From: Aphelenchoides besseyi
Taxonomy: Eukaryota > Nematoda > Chromadorea > Rhabditida > Aphelenchoididae
Direction of reading: 5' to 3'
DNA: 64,000 nt
Assembly: GCA_024699855.1 (NCBI GenBank)
Contig: JAMPIQ010000002.1
Span: 1,488,001-1,552,000, forward strand
Part shown: in pieces, positions 11,151 through 22,948 of the stretch
Layout of the letters: each line of letters opens with the position of its first letter
How positions within the stretch are numbered: position 1 is the first letter of the stretch
The notes under the pieces: generated by a model
Seen by the model: only the letters and a program-made list of their open reading frames with translations
The model's database searches: none
Told to the model about the DNA's origin: nothing
Program-made: the position numbers and the translations under genes

Positions 11151-14100
11151 TTATGACTTTCGACTCTTCGAAAAGAACCCTCCTTTTTTGGCTTTTGGTG
11201 GTGGTTCTGGAGGTGATTGTCCAGCCAGTTCGGCTGTTTCTTGAACGGGAGTCGAAGTTCCTTGAGGAGGCGCAGGTGATGACTGAGCAATTGGAACCAT
11301 ACGACCGGTTGCTGTTTGCAGTTGAGTCAACCATTTTGCCATATCGTCCTAAAGAAGCAGTTAAACGAATCGACCCTCACGAACTAACCTCATCCGCACA
11401 TTGAAGTAAATATTCGGAGCCAAACGGCAATCGCAGAGAGATCACATTCTTTCGTTTTGTGTATTCGGACGGCTGAACTGTGCAACCGGACAATTGAATC
11501 GGTGGTTCGTTGTGGAAGGTTTGATTATCCTGACGATGACGAGCATCCTTGAAGAAGTAGAGTTCGGTTCCTTGCAGCACGGTATAGAGTTTGTCCCACG
11601 CTCTGTAATTCGATGTCAAATTTTTCGTATTTAAAATCACAACAAACCGATTTGATGCTCTGCGATCCAGGGCTTCAAAAGTGTGTTTGCGAATCAACGT
11701 GCCTTCGTACTGATCCCCGACTCGTGCACCTGAAATGTTGAACAAGTTAACAAACAATCGGGTTATAAACGAAAGACAATTCACTGGACAAACTGAAAAC
11801 GCAACAAGAACACGTACCACGCAAATCATGACCCGCAAATCGGGCAGTACGAGACAAAGACTGACGCCAACTCGACGGTTCCGAGTGAATTCGTGCACGT
11901 TCTAAACCACAATCACAAAAACACCACAGAACTACAAACCTCCGCGCATTGTTCCACTTCCGCCGCTTCCCAGTGATGAGATGGTCAAATCGAAGGGTTG
12001 ATGGTGATAATAACGACTACCGGCTAAAATAACACAAAATCCAATTCACAGTCAACAACACAGATTCACAACATCAACGATTAAAACGAAAACAGACCTT
12101 CAGAACGACCTGGTTCCGAGACCGGGAACGTTGTTTCACCCGAACGTCCGGGTCGAGTGTGATGTGGAGGCGATTGACCAGCACGTCTGCGACGCTCTTC
12201 TTCCGAGTATTGCTCACGTCTTTGCATTTCTTTCAATTCGAAGTTTGTCAGTTTCTCCAACGCTAAGAATCGTTCATCTTGGGCTGAAGCCGATTTCTCG
12301 AAAGCTTCGTGTTTCTTGATAAGTGCAATAACTTCTTCCAAATTGCGACCGTAGTTTCGAGATCGTAAGTAAGGATCTTGAGCCGAAAGCCATGCATCAG
12401 CAACCGCAGCATCACGAGCGAACTGATAGACCTCGAGAATCAATCTCAAGTATTCCCATCGGTCTTCCCAACGATGCATCATTTCGGCACGTTCAGTTGT
12501 CAATTTGATCAACTTCTTTTCGATTTCCGATGACGCATAATGACGACGATCCAGCAGTTGACGACCCAAAGTAATGCAAGCGTGGAAGTTCTCTTCACGA
12601 GTATCGATTTCCGCCTGAAAATTGACTGAATGTTGATTTCGAGTTTCAATTTCAAACCTTCAAAGATTGGTGGTTGTTCATTAGAAGCTCGACACCCGAA
12701 ACATCTCGCGGTCGTTCGTGAGAAGTCATTTCGCGTTTTACTTCATCCATCCACAACAACAAGTCTCGGACCATATTCATGAACTTGAAGAGATCGGAAG
12801 TGTCGGTTAGACGAGTCAAACGAGCTTCGCATAATCCGTGCAGTTGTTTCCATTCTCTCAAGACTTCAGCTTCGCGTGTAACGATTTCCATTGCACGATC
12901 TCCGGCGTAACGATGCCGAAGCATTGCGGCATCTCGTTCAATTTGTGCGACTTGTGCGCCAATCGCCTCAACGTCCTAAACAAGAATATAAGTCAGGTTT
13001 TATAATCGAATTGTTACCTTCAGGAAGTTTTGGTGTTTGCGGGAAAGTGCGCTAACTGAAGACAAGTCCCGACCAAGCTGAAACGAACGTGTTCGAATAG
13101 TCAGTTTTGTATTCACATACCTCATCGGGCATCGCATGCTTCTTCTCAATAATTCGAGCCAAACAATCTCGGCAATCGTGATAGAACTTGTGTTCTTGTC
13201 GCGATGATTCCAACGCTTGTGATCGCGTGTCAATCAGTTCGGTCAGATTCTCCCACGCTTCGTTCAAACTATCTTTCCAAGTGGCAATCGTTGGAGCATC
13301 AGTGTGCTGTTCGGCAATCAACTCGTCACAATCGTCATTCGCATTTGCCACTCGTTCCGATCCAATGGCATAAGTATCTTGAGCGAATTGTTTGAAACGC
13401 TCTTGCAACTGGAACAACCAATTAGTATAATCACTGATCAACTGCTTACCATTTGAACATGCTCGTAATCCTGACCATTTTCGTTCGATCCGGCCACAAC
13501 TTCCTTGTCGGCAATCCATTGGAGGAGATCATCGATTTCGCGATGCAAACCATAGAGTTGAAGAGTTTCGTCCAAACGTTTGCGACGATCTTTGCACAAA
13601 TCTTGAAGTCCGGCGTACAGCTTTTCGATTTGTCCTTGACGAACCGAAATCTGTTCACTCAACGGCGAACGTTCGTCAATGAAGCGACGTGCACGAGCCG
13701 CCAATTCAGTGATCGTTTTGGCGAAGTTGTCGATGTCCGCTTGAAGTCGTTCGTGTTTCTTGATTTGGTTTTGAGTGCTAAACTCGTCTTTTCCACGTTC
13801 ATCTTGAAGCATGTAAAGCTCTTGTTCGCTCATCCACGCCTCAGCTTCATTACAATCATAAAGGAACTTGTGCGCTTTTTCACTTTCAGCCAAACGAGCT
13901 TTGCGATCATCCAACGCCTGTTTCAAGTCATTCCATTTGGCATAGAGCTCGTCGATGAGCTGTTGGAAGCGTTCGGAGTTCTCGTGTCCTTCTTCAATCA
14001 GCTCGCGACCATTTTCGGCGATTCGATTGATCCAGGGCTCGTGATTGTCGATTTCATTTCGCAACGATTGAGTATTCTTCTGAAGACGATTGCAATCGAA

Positions 14101-17100
14101 CAGATTTTCACCCAATTGCGGTGCATTTGCCAACGGCATTCGTTCGTCCACCCACAGTTTCTCGTCTTCGACATCCCTGACGAATTGGAAGGCCGCTTTC
14201 CGTCGCTCCAAATGTCGTCGACGATCGTCCAATGGCGCTTTCAAACGTTGCAATTGCTCGGTAACAGCAATACGATGAGCACGAATGTCTTCCAATTCGT
14301 CCGGATACATTTCCTCCAAACGAGGTTCCATTCCTTGCAACGATTCCAAGTGTTGAACTTTGCCACTCATTTGTTCTTCGAATTCTTGTTGTCGTTGAAT
14401 GGCTTCGTTTACTGTGGTCAAATCCGAAGGTGCAACAACACCGCCGATTTGTTGTTCCAATTGCTGAGCCCAATCCTTCATGTCGTTCACTGATTGAATG
14501 TAAAGTTGTTGACGATTCGCATCGAATAGTTTTTGGCCCTTTTCTTCGGTCGTTTTCTCCAACTGTTCCCATTGGGTGGCCAACTCTTCGACCTGTGGAT
14601 CGATGAACTCCAAGAATTCGGGTTTCTCTTCGCTCAAACGTTCGGCAGCATGTTGCAACTCCTGAAGACGTTGTTTGTTGGCGGATAGTTCCGATTTGAA
14701 AGCTTCGTGACGAGTGAACTTCTGTGTAATGGAACGCGCATCTCGATAAGTTTCATCTTGTGCGCGAATCATTTTCTCTTCAATCCATTCACGAAGTTCC
14801 TCGCAATCACTCAAGAACTGATGCAATCCAACGGCTTCTTTGAGTTTGTCGAGTTGAGCGTTGGCCTTCTCACGATTGGCATCCCGACGTTCTTGAATGT
14901 TTCTCGCCTTCTTGTGAATCTTATCGGCAGCGTAATGACCGTCGTCGCAAAGTTTGTCTCCGAAAGCAACCACAGTGCAGATTTTGTCGTCGTTTGCAAC
15001 CATCGTGGTAATGAAATCGAGATGTCGTTTCTGCAGATTCTCGGCTTGCTCCAGCGAAGTCGGTTGATCGTCTTTGGCAAGGAAGTTGTCTTGTTGCGAA
15101 AGCATAACTTCGGCTTGTTTCGCATCTCGCAAGAACATTTGCAAGTTGAGACCTTGACTGAGCATATGCTGTCGATTTTCCCACCTAAACCACAACAATC
15201 AAAAAAAGTTCAATTCGAAAAACTTACATTCGACCTAGTTCCTCCCATCCTTCTTCGAGACCGGCAAGCCTTTGACGAAGGAACATGTACTGAGGATCGG
15301 TTTGATCTTGAGTCACACGATCACCCATTGCACGCATCTTTCTGTAGTCCTCAGCATAGCCGTTGATCTCATCGTGGATTGTCGCGTGTTGTTCGAGTAG
15401 TCTTTCGGCATCAGCCAACGACTGTGGTTCATCTTCGCTGGCAACCTGTCGTTGAGTTGCCGACAACCACGCTTGGAAGTGATCCAAATCGCGGAGGAAA
15501 CGTTGCAAATCTCCGGCTTCGTCCAATTTAGCTTCATGTTCACGGACTTTGCGGTTGAGAACGTCCCAAACGTGTTGAATGCGTTTGATGTCTTCGTGAA
15601 TGACCATCGCTTGATGAGGCTTCTCGACAGCAATTTCGTCGGCTTCCGCTTTCAAAGTGTCCAATTTAGTTCCAATTGCCTTCAAATCGCGTTCCATCAT
15701 CGATAAACGACGTTGCAGTTTCATGACACCGCTGAGATCGTTGGTGAGTTCGCCAGAATCCTCGAGAATTCGCGTTTTGTCTTCGATCCACGTCACGGTC
15801 TCTTGGCAGTCGATGCGGAAGGTCTCCAAACGATGAGCCCGATCTAATTCGGCTCGTTTCTGATCAACCATATCTCTCAACTGAGCCCAACGCGCATTCA
15901 GAGTGTTTTGTCGTTGAAGAATTTCGTCGGCATTCGGATGATCGACGGTCAACAAACGGCGTCCCAATCCATTAACAGTGTTCAATTTGTGTTCCTGATT
16001 CTGCAGATCGTTTTCGAGGGTTCCAAAACGATGTTTCATGATTTCCACTTCTTCGAGATCGTTGCCGGGAATTAAGGTGGCGAGCAGTTTTCCTTTCTCG
16101 TCAATCCACGCCTCAATTGCATCGGCATCGCTGAGAAGTTTGTAGAGCGAAAGTGCGTCGACTAAACGTTGTTTTCGCAAATTGCTCAACTCGATCAGAT
16201 CTTGTTTTCTCTTCTCCGTTTGACTCAACCGTTGAATGATGTCCGGATGAGCACGAGCTTCTTCGGGCAAAGTTTCGACTGTTGATTGAAGTTGAACAAT
16301 GTGCTTTTCGAAACTGTCCAATTCGTCTTTGACTCCCTCGTGCTTCTTGATGAGCGCTTGAACGGATCCTTCGTCTCTGCCCACATCATCGCTGGAAACC
16401 ACACGCAAAGTGTCCAGAAGATAGCCGTCGAGTTCATCTGCTTGGTTGAAGAACAAGAAGTACTCCAAACCACCTTCCAAGTTTTTGCGGCGAGCAGCAG
16501 CCAACTCGTTCAAACGATCGAAGTAGGCACGAGTTTCGGCCAGATGAGGTTCGATGTTCTCGGCTCCGGGAATGTTGGCGTTGGCCAATTGGCGGCCTTG
16601 ATCATCCAAACTATCCAATGCACGACCCAGCGATTCCAAGTTGTTTTCTGCGTTCTTGTGTTCGGCAATCAATCGTTTCACTGATGGCACATCGCGACCG
16701 GTGTTCGTAAGAGCCAGAACTTGTTCTTGTTCGCGGAAATTGTTCTCCAAATCCGATAAATCGGCCCAAAATTGGCAGAGTTGACGGTTGTCTTCGAGAT
16801 CGCGGTTTCGTTTGGCTGCCAAATCGCGGAGTTCGTTCAAACGATCCAACAGTTGCTGTTGATGTTCGCGTACAACCTCCGGCTCTGCCGGTCGATATTC
16901 GTCCGTATCGGTACGATCGCGAGCAAACGGATCGGCAGCCGAATTGGCGGCCTGAATTCGATCGTTGATGACGTTCAGATCGGACATCGTAAGAGCGTGT
17001 TTCTGCAGCAAAAAGTCCACGTCCTGAAGATGTTGACCGCGTTCCTCGGACACCAATTTCGTTTCGATTTCTTTGCATTGATCCAAAATGTCGAGCATTT

Positions 17101-18868
17101 CGCTGAAGATCTTTTGCAGCTGATGATTTTGCTCCAAACGTGCTCGTCGAGATTTGAGCAACTCGACCAGTTCGTTCCATAACCCGATGATCAGGTCGCG
17201 AGATTCGTTGATTCGCGGATAGTCGTTGTAGTTTTCGGCTTCGAGTTCTGCTGCAACGGCGACGACCGCTTGTACACGCTCTTCGTATGCGTAGATGTCC
17301 GTTTCGATGGCTTCGTGCTTCTTTCTGGCCGCTTCGACACTTGCCAAATCGTTTCCGAAGTTGTCTTGAGCTACCAGACGTTGATTCTCGGTGAGCCAAT
17401 CTTGACGCATCTTCGCTTTGCGATCGAAACGCGCTGCTAACTGCTCTAACTTCTCTTGTCTGAAACATGGAAATCAAAACAAAATCGACGTTCTTAAAGT
17501 ACCTGATGAGTTCTTGTTTCAGAGCTAATTCCCGTTCATGTTCCGCTTTTTCAAGTTGTTCCCAAGATTTGTTGATTTCCGCAATCGTTTTGCCTTCACG
17601 TGGCAGAAACGGTCGTTGATTGTTGGCTCTCATACGTGACTGGAGAGTAAACAACAGAACTTCTAATTCGCCTTTTTCGTTGAAACGCGGCGGTTTTTCT
17701 TGTGTTCGATAGTTGTTGAAATCAGTGAGTTGTCGTTGAACACCGCTAAGCGAGTTCTCGAAGTTTCTGTTGTTCAAATCCAAAATCTTCAAACGAATCC
17801 ACTCCAAAAGATCGCTGGAGAGTTGTTCGTATCTGTCCATCATCGACTCGTTTTCCATAAGTTCGGCGACGACTTTGCCAATACGTTTTCCTTGGATGGT
17901 TTCTTGTTTTATTTTGTTGAAGTAGTGATAGAAGGTTACAACCTAAAACGAAAATTCAGCATCCAAAAATGACCCCACAACTCACGTATGTGATAATCGA
18001 CTTTTCGTCCGGTTGCTCAACGTTCACATCTTCAGGATCCAAAAACTTCATCAAACCCAAATGGTTTTCAGCGGTGTCGAAAGCGTTGCGGAGATTGAAA
18101 ATCGCATTCGACTTCTGTAGACGATCATATTCGATGAGTTCGGGTCGATGTTTGTGGATCAGCGCGTTGAAAGCCAAACCATCGCGCCAACTGGTCGTGA
18201 AGTTCTTCACGTTCACATTTTTGTATCCTGCGGTTTTCATTTGACACCACAGCAACAGAGCTTCTTTGGCCGATCGGGTCTCCTGATTGTCCACGTCTTC
18301 GAAAGTGATGTCTTGGATTTGGAAGCGTAAAATGATGGTCCAAATGAGACCCAACGTCAGACGCGCATTCCCGTCCACGATGTCGTGTGATCCCAAATTC
18401 TCGAGATGGACATGCTGATCGCGCAGAAACTGAAGCCCCTTGTCGACGTTCTCCAGACAGTGAATTCGCATTTTGCCGCGAGTCGGCTTCGGTAGCCGTT
18501 CACCCGAAAGTACTTGCAGCAACTTGATGAGCATTTTGCCGTCGCGCATATCCGCGTACAGATCTTGAATCTTGCAATTGACGCGTATCAGATGCGAATT
18601 CACCCATTTGGTGAACGTTTTCTTCTGGACGAGTTCACGTTCATCTGAAGAGCAAATCAAAAACAGAAAACGAACTCCGAACTCACCGGCCAACGCCTTG
18701 ATTCGTTGTCGTTCGAAGAGACGCGAAGAGGAGTTGTCGTCGTATTCATCGTAGATCCCGTCTTCCTGTAAATTTGAATGTAAAACAAAGAGAAGGCAAA
18801 CAACTCACGTAGTTCTCGTCCCCGTGACCGTTCATCTCCGGCATTCTAACGGAGATGTCCGTGGTCAT
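11151..18868 (-). CDS. unc-70: Beta-spectrin (UNC-70 orthologue), complete
   Basis: Actin-crosslinking beta chain of the spectrin membrane skeleton, needed in nematodes for axon integrity and body shape. Fifteen exons: 18809-18868, 18687-18765, 17986-18644, 17503-17942, 15228-17459, 13450-15184, 13121-13408, 13018-13077, 12658-12975, 12098-12614, 11940-12023, 11818-11901, 11648-11729, 11389-11602, 11151-11348. All phases close to 2349 residues, near the C. elegans length. Start [16 protein letters not shown]; the tandem calponin-homology actin-binding domain begins [12 protein letters not shown] (about residue 50) and includes [13 protein letters not shown] and [19 protein letters not shown]. 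Then come about 17 three-helix spectrin repeats (for example [17 protein letters not shown]), a PH domain ([27 protein letters not shown]) and a basic tail [13 protein letters not shown] splice acceptor (GTTGCAG) at 18884-18890 lies just before the ATG, fitting a 5' UTR intron or trans-splicing. Identity is secure. Confidence 0.97.
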
Positions 18869-21478
18869 CGTTTCATCAGTGATCTGCAACGATTGAAGTC
18901 CAATAAACTTCCGCGTTCAGCGGCGATCTTTTTGATCGAATTAGCTCCGAAAAAACACGTTGATTGATCGGAAAAAGACGGCGATTGGAGGAAATGGAAT
19001 TCGCAAAAAAATTGCGAGCATTTTTGGAGCACGTGGATCGCTCGACGCGTCCGATAAGAAATTTTTTGGAGCTCAAAAAACGTGAATTCCAAATCGAATT
19101 GATCGAAATGCGTCGTGACGTTCGAAAGAAACGAGCGCGTTGGTGTGGTCACTCTGCGTCGAGTCGATTGAGAAGCGCGAAAAGACTCGATTTGCGGTCG
19201 TGCGATTTGCATTTTCGGTCGCCAGCAAAACAAAAACGCGGACTATGAAAGCGCGTTGTAAGAACGTTCGAAGACTCAAATTAGATTCCCGCACGAGCGT
19301 ATCAAAATCCCAAACGACCGCATTGTTGGCCAAAAAGTCACGCACGCTCTTTCTTCCGGGACAAACGTTTTCGGACCGAAACGTAAAGTCGAAATCGCAG
19401 CGGGAAGCACAAAAGGCGGCAGGAAAAGTTCGTAAATGCCGACCGCTCGAGAACACGACGTTTGAGCGGCGGTTAAAACAAAAGCGTTGGCTTTTCAGAG
19501 AAAAAATTGTTTTGGGAAAAAAGAATTTTTGTCGAAAACGTGAAAAACCGGAATGTTCGGTGCGATAAAAATCGCAAACGTTTTTTTCGTGGTGCACGCA
19601 AAAATGCAAATAAAATTGGAGGAGCGAACTGCTTTACGGCGATGAAGACCGCGGATGAATGTCGCTGGCTGGCGAATCGGCTTTCTCGGCCAAAAAGCGT
19701 GGAGAGAGAGCCTCTCGTCGACGTCTCTGCGTCGCGCTCTCTCGCCTTTGAGCGAATCGAACGCGAGTTGCCCGCTGCTTTTTCCGGCCGGTCGCCGTGA
19801 AAGCGCAAACTGATTGCCGGATTCGCAAAAAAGAATCGTAAAACTGCACTCTAATTTTAGCCGATGACTAATGGCTCGCCAATTGTTTCCATTTGGCGCC
19901 GTTCACTCTCCTCGGGGCAGTTGGCTTGTCGCCGGGCCGCCTCGAAGGTCTTCGAGTTCTGTAAGAGGCAGCTGGACGAAGCGGTTTGTTCGAAACAAAC
20001 GAAAATAAACAAATGCATTCGTTTGCCATCTGAAATCCTCGGGAGTGGAAACCCCGAATCCTCATTGTCAATTTGGCCAAATTTGATGGACCGGAAAATT
20101 GGAGGGCGAATCGGTTGGCTGGAGGGTTTTTTTGCGAATTGGAGTTCACACGCTCAAAATCGCAAATTCGATAAACGCAAATCGTAACATCGAACCCAAA
20201 AGCCGAAGAGCTCGGGAATCTGTCCGGCCGCAAAATTGTTGCAACTGACGAGTCGGAGGGATGTGCGATCGAGTCTCTCGGATTTCACTCCCGAAGGGAC
20301 TTCTCAAACGGAGGACGTTTTGTGGTCGACGCTTCCGAGTAATCAGAAACAAAAATGACCAAAAGAAGACTTTCAAGTCGTAAATCACACACAAACAACA
20401 CGCACGAATGAGCTGGTGGTTTGCGAACGAGTTTGCGCAAAAAAAACGCGTTCCGACGTGAAAAAGATCATCCGCCGACGGGGACCGGAAACTTCGGTGC
20501 CCAAACGGAAACAATTTCGAACGTAATTGCCGGGAAAAGTCGACGGGAAACAAAAACGTTTGTTTCCAGTGCGTGGCCGTGGAAATCGGTTTTGCGTGCC
20601 GACTTGTCGTCTCCGATTGCGCAAACGTTTTTGATGTGATCGGGAGTCTCAATTCGCATCGTCACGCCCGATTGACTTTGCAAACTTTTCATGGGAATTC
20701 TTTTGCTTTTTTGCTGTGGGAAACCAACCGAAATTCTCCGATTTCGGGAATTTGGATTCGATTAGTCGAAGACACTAAACGAATTAACACGAAACAGATG
20801 TGGTGGCCTAATACGGAGATCGTTACGAGCCTTCGTGTCGTTGATTCTATTGGACAACCAGAAATCCTAAAACCCACAAATGAACTATACTGTCTAATGG
20901 TTTTGAACTTTTGACTTCGAACCTGAAATCGGTTTTGTTGGCAAAAATGTGTTCTTGTTGGAAACGTTGAAAGCACAAGTGAATTCCGGTTTCAAGTTGC
21001 TACCGTGACACAAATAAGTCATCCTTCACTCCAACGTCAACTTCGACTAATGGACTTCAACCGGTTGAATTGCTGTCTATGGTTATTCTGAGAGTTAAAG
21101 ATTCGCAAGCATAGAATCCAATGTCTCTGGTCAAGACTTCAAAACGAATTAATACCAATCGCGATGGCATTTGATTTTGGGTGTAACCATTCTCTTATCT
21201 TTTCCAGTTAGTGAACGTCACTCCGTTGAATTAGTTTGTGTTACTCGTGATCAAAGTGAACAGAATAGTAAGTGCCAAATAACACAACATTCTCGCTCTG
21301 ATCAATTAATGATCTCGCAGTATTAATGAACTCAATGAACTGCTAAACAAAACTTTAATGACTAGTTTCCAGTGGAGAGGTGGAGGCAAAGCTTGTGACA
21401 ACGAAAAAGAATGATATGTTACGGTTATGATCTCTGCATAAAAGCGGGTGTTTGGAGGTTAGAACCACAATTAGGGTA
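18869..21478. promoter_or_regulatory. CpG-rich upstream region of unc-70
   Basis: About 2.6 kb without a supported gene. From 18890 to about 20650 it is unusually rich in CG and in A/T runs, which creates several long but meaningless frames on both strands with Arg/Lys/Phe-rich translations. It lies directly upstream of unc-70 and most likely holds its promoter and 5' UTR intron. From about 20700 to 21478 composition returns to AT-rich. No discrete element is recognised. Confidence 0.45.
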
Positions 21479-21700
21479 ATGCAAAAACTCAATTTGTTTC
21501 TATTGCTAGCAACTTTCGTTCTCTTGGCGCAGTGTGATGACGATACGGTGAAAATCTCGACAAGTAAACGAGCGTCGAATCGTGATGGATTGATGGAACG
21601 TCAAAAGTTTATTGGAAGAAACGATCAATTCAATACTGCCAACGAAAACGACTGGTATTTTAAAGAACCTCAACCTTGGGTTGATAAAGCTTTGAAATAA
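21479..21700 (+). CDS. Small secreted peptide-like protein, single exon
   Basis: 73 residues: signal peptide MQKLNLFLLLATFVLLAQC, then DDDTVKISTSKRASNRDG and a mature chain ending PQPWVDKALK. It contains a single dibasic KR (TSKRAS), and the sequence MERQKFIGRNDQFNTANEND is hydrophilic. A neuropeptide-like precursor is possible, but there are no repeated peptides with C-terminal glycine, so this is only a thought. The ATG at 21479 was chosen because the signal peptide starts exactly there; an upstream in-frame non-ATG extension has no merit. A CATAAAAG box lies about 40 bases upstream. Confidence 0.55.
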   Translation: MQKLNLFLLLATFVLLAQCDDDTVKISTSKRASNRDGLMERQKFIGRNDQFNTANENDWYFKEPQPWVDKALK

Positions 21701-22948
21701 CCACAATCACGATTATAACACGGAAAGAAAGAAGTGAAAGGAAACAGAGAAAATGGAAGGTCAACAACTCGTAGTCTTTGGACATGCCATGACAACTAAA
21801 CAATTTTGGGAGGAAATTTGAAGGAACCGATCAGTAGCAGTCAAACGGTCTGGAAGAGATCGGATCTTTCGGTCCGTTGGATTTGTTCGCTACTGGACGC
21901 GACATCATTCACCGGTTACAATCTCTTGGATGTCCTTAAAAAAGAAGTTAAATCAACTAGATTAATTCGACGAACATCGTAGTTGGCTCTTGTAATGGCT
22001 GTTTGTGATTCCACTAAAGTAAAATTAAAAAGTTTTTGGTTGTAGAGTAAATCGGGCTTTGAGATGGCATTTACTGTTATAAACAATCTTGCTCTCCTAT
22101 GATCTCCGTATTCGGTTTGAAACGTTTAGCTGCAATTTTGGAAGAGCAATTGAGCTATTGAAATGAACGAGGCGAAGAGTACGACCGATCTTTTTCAGTT
22201 TATTTGCTTTGTGCCCACTACAGAATTTATATTTTTGGCATATGCAACGGATTTCAATTATCGATATTTGTGTTTGTTCGATGAGAATCGGAAACTCGAT
22301 TTTAACAGCTGCAATCTCGTTGACATTTGCAGGTCGTCACGATGAACTACAAACTGGTTGCTCTCCAATAACTAAAAGGAAATAAAGCCAACTAAACGTT
22401 TACACAGCAGGCAACTCGGAAAAACTTGTTGGACCGAGTGCACTGATTAGACGAACTGCACCGAAACCAATCTCGTTTCAACATTCGAGTAACTGCAGGT
22501 TGAAATGAGTGATTGAGAAACGAACGCAAGGCTTTGAAAGTTATGTTGAGCATTTGAAGAATTTGGACTGATACATGTAAACGCTAGATTGTACGCTTAA
22601 CCCAAACTCTTGAATGTTAAGCGGTTGAGAGCTAGACGCATTTCTGTAGCGACCTTGTTTCTACTATAGATCCTTTTTGCGTAATCAGTTCGATACCAAA
22701 TCGTCCACGTCGACTTGCGAGTATTTGCATTGACCTTGTTTTCAACGGACGAGTTGCCAGTCACGAATTTCGGGTTTTCATTGCGTCAAATAAACTAAGG
22801 CGGGTTTGAGCATAAAATCGAAGCATCCAACATTTCTGTTTTGATTCGAACACAACAGCTGAGAAAACATTGTTAACGAACCAAAAGTTGTTTAAAACGT
22901 CCTGTGAGTTTGCAGTTGAAAGAATGTTGTCAGGAACGCTCGCTTAAA
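21701..22948. other. Intergenic, no supported gene
   Basis: Short frames only, none with splice or family support. The last 100 bases should hold the promoter of the ShKT/neprilysin-like gene. Confidence 0.4.

Noticed and set aside
13453..14493. 346-codon plus-strand open frame across unc-70, and other long antisense frames at 14707-15366 and 16286-16684
   Set aside because: They are mirror frames of highly biased spectrin-repeat codons; translations are Phe/Leu/Val-rich with no domain, and the sense strand is clearly beta-spectrin.
16611..17458. Arg/Ser-rich continuation of a minus-strand frame through the unc-70 exon 4/5 border
   Set aside because: It is the out-of-phase reading after an intron; the correct splice at 17503/17459 restores spectrin repeats.
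19073..19609. Overlapping Arg/Phe-rich frames on both strands upstream of unc-70
   Set aside because: They arise from CG-rich and A/T-run composition; both strands are open at once and neither resembles a protein.
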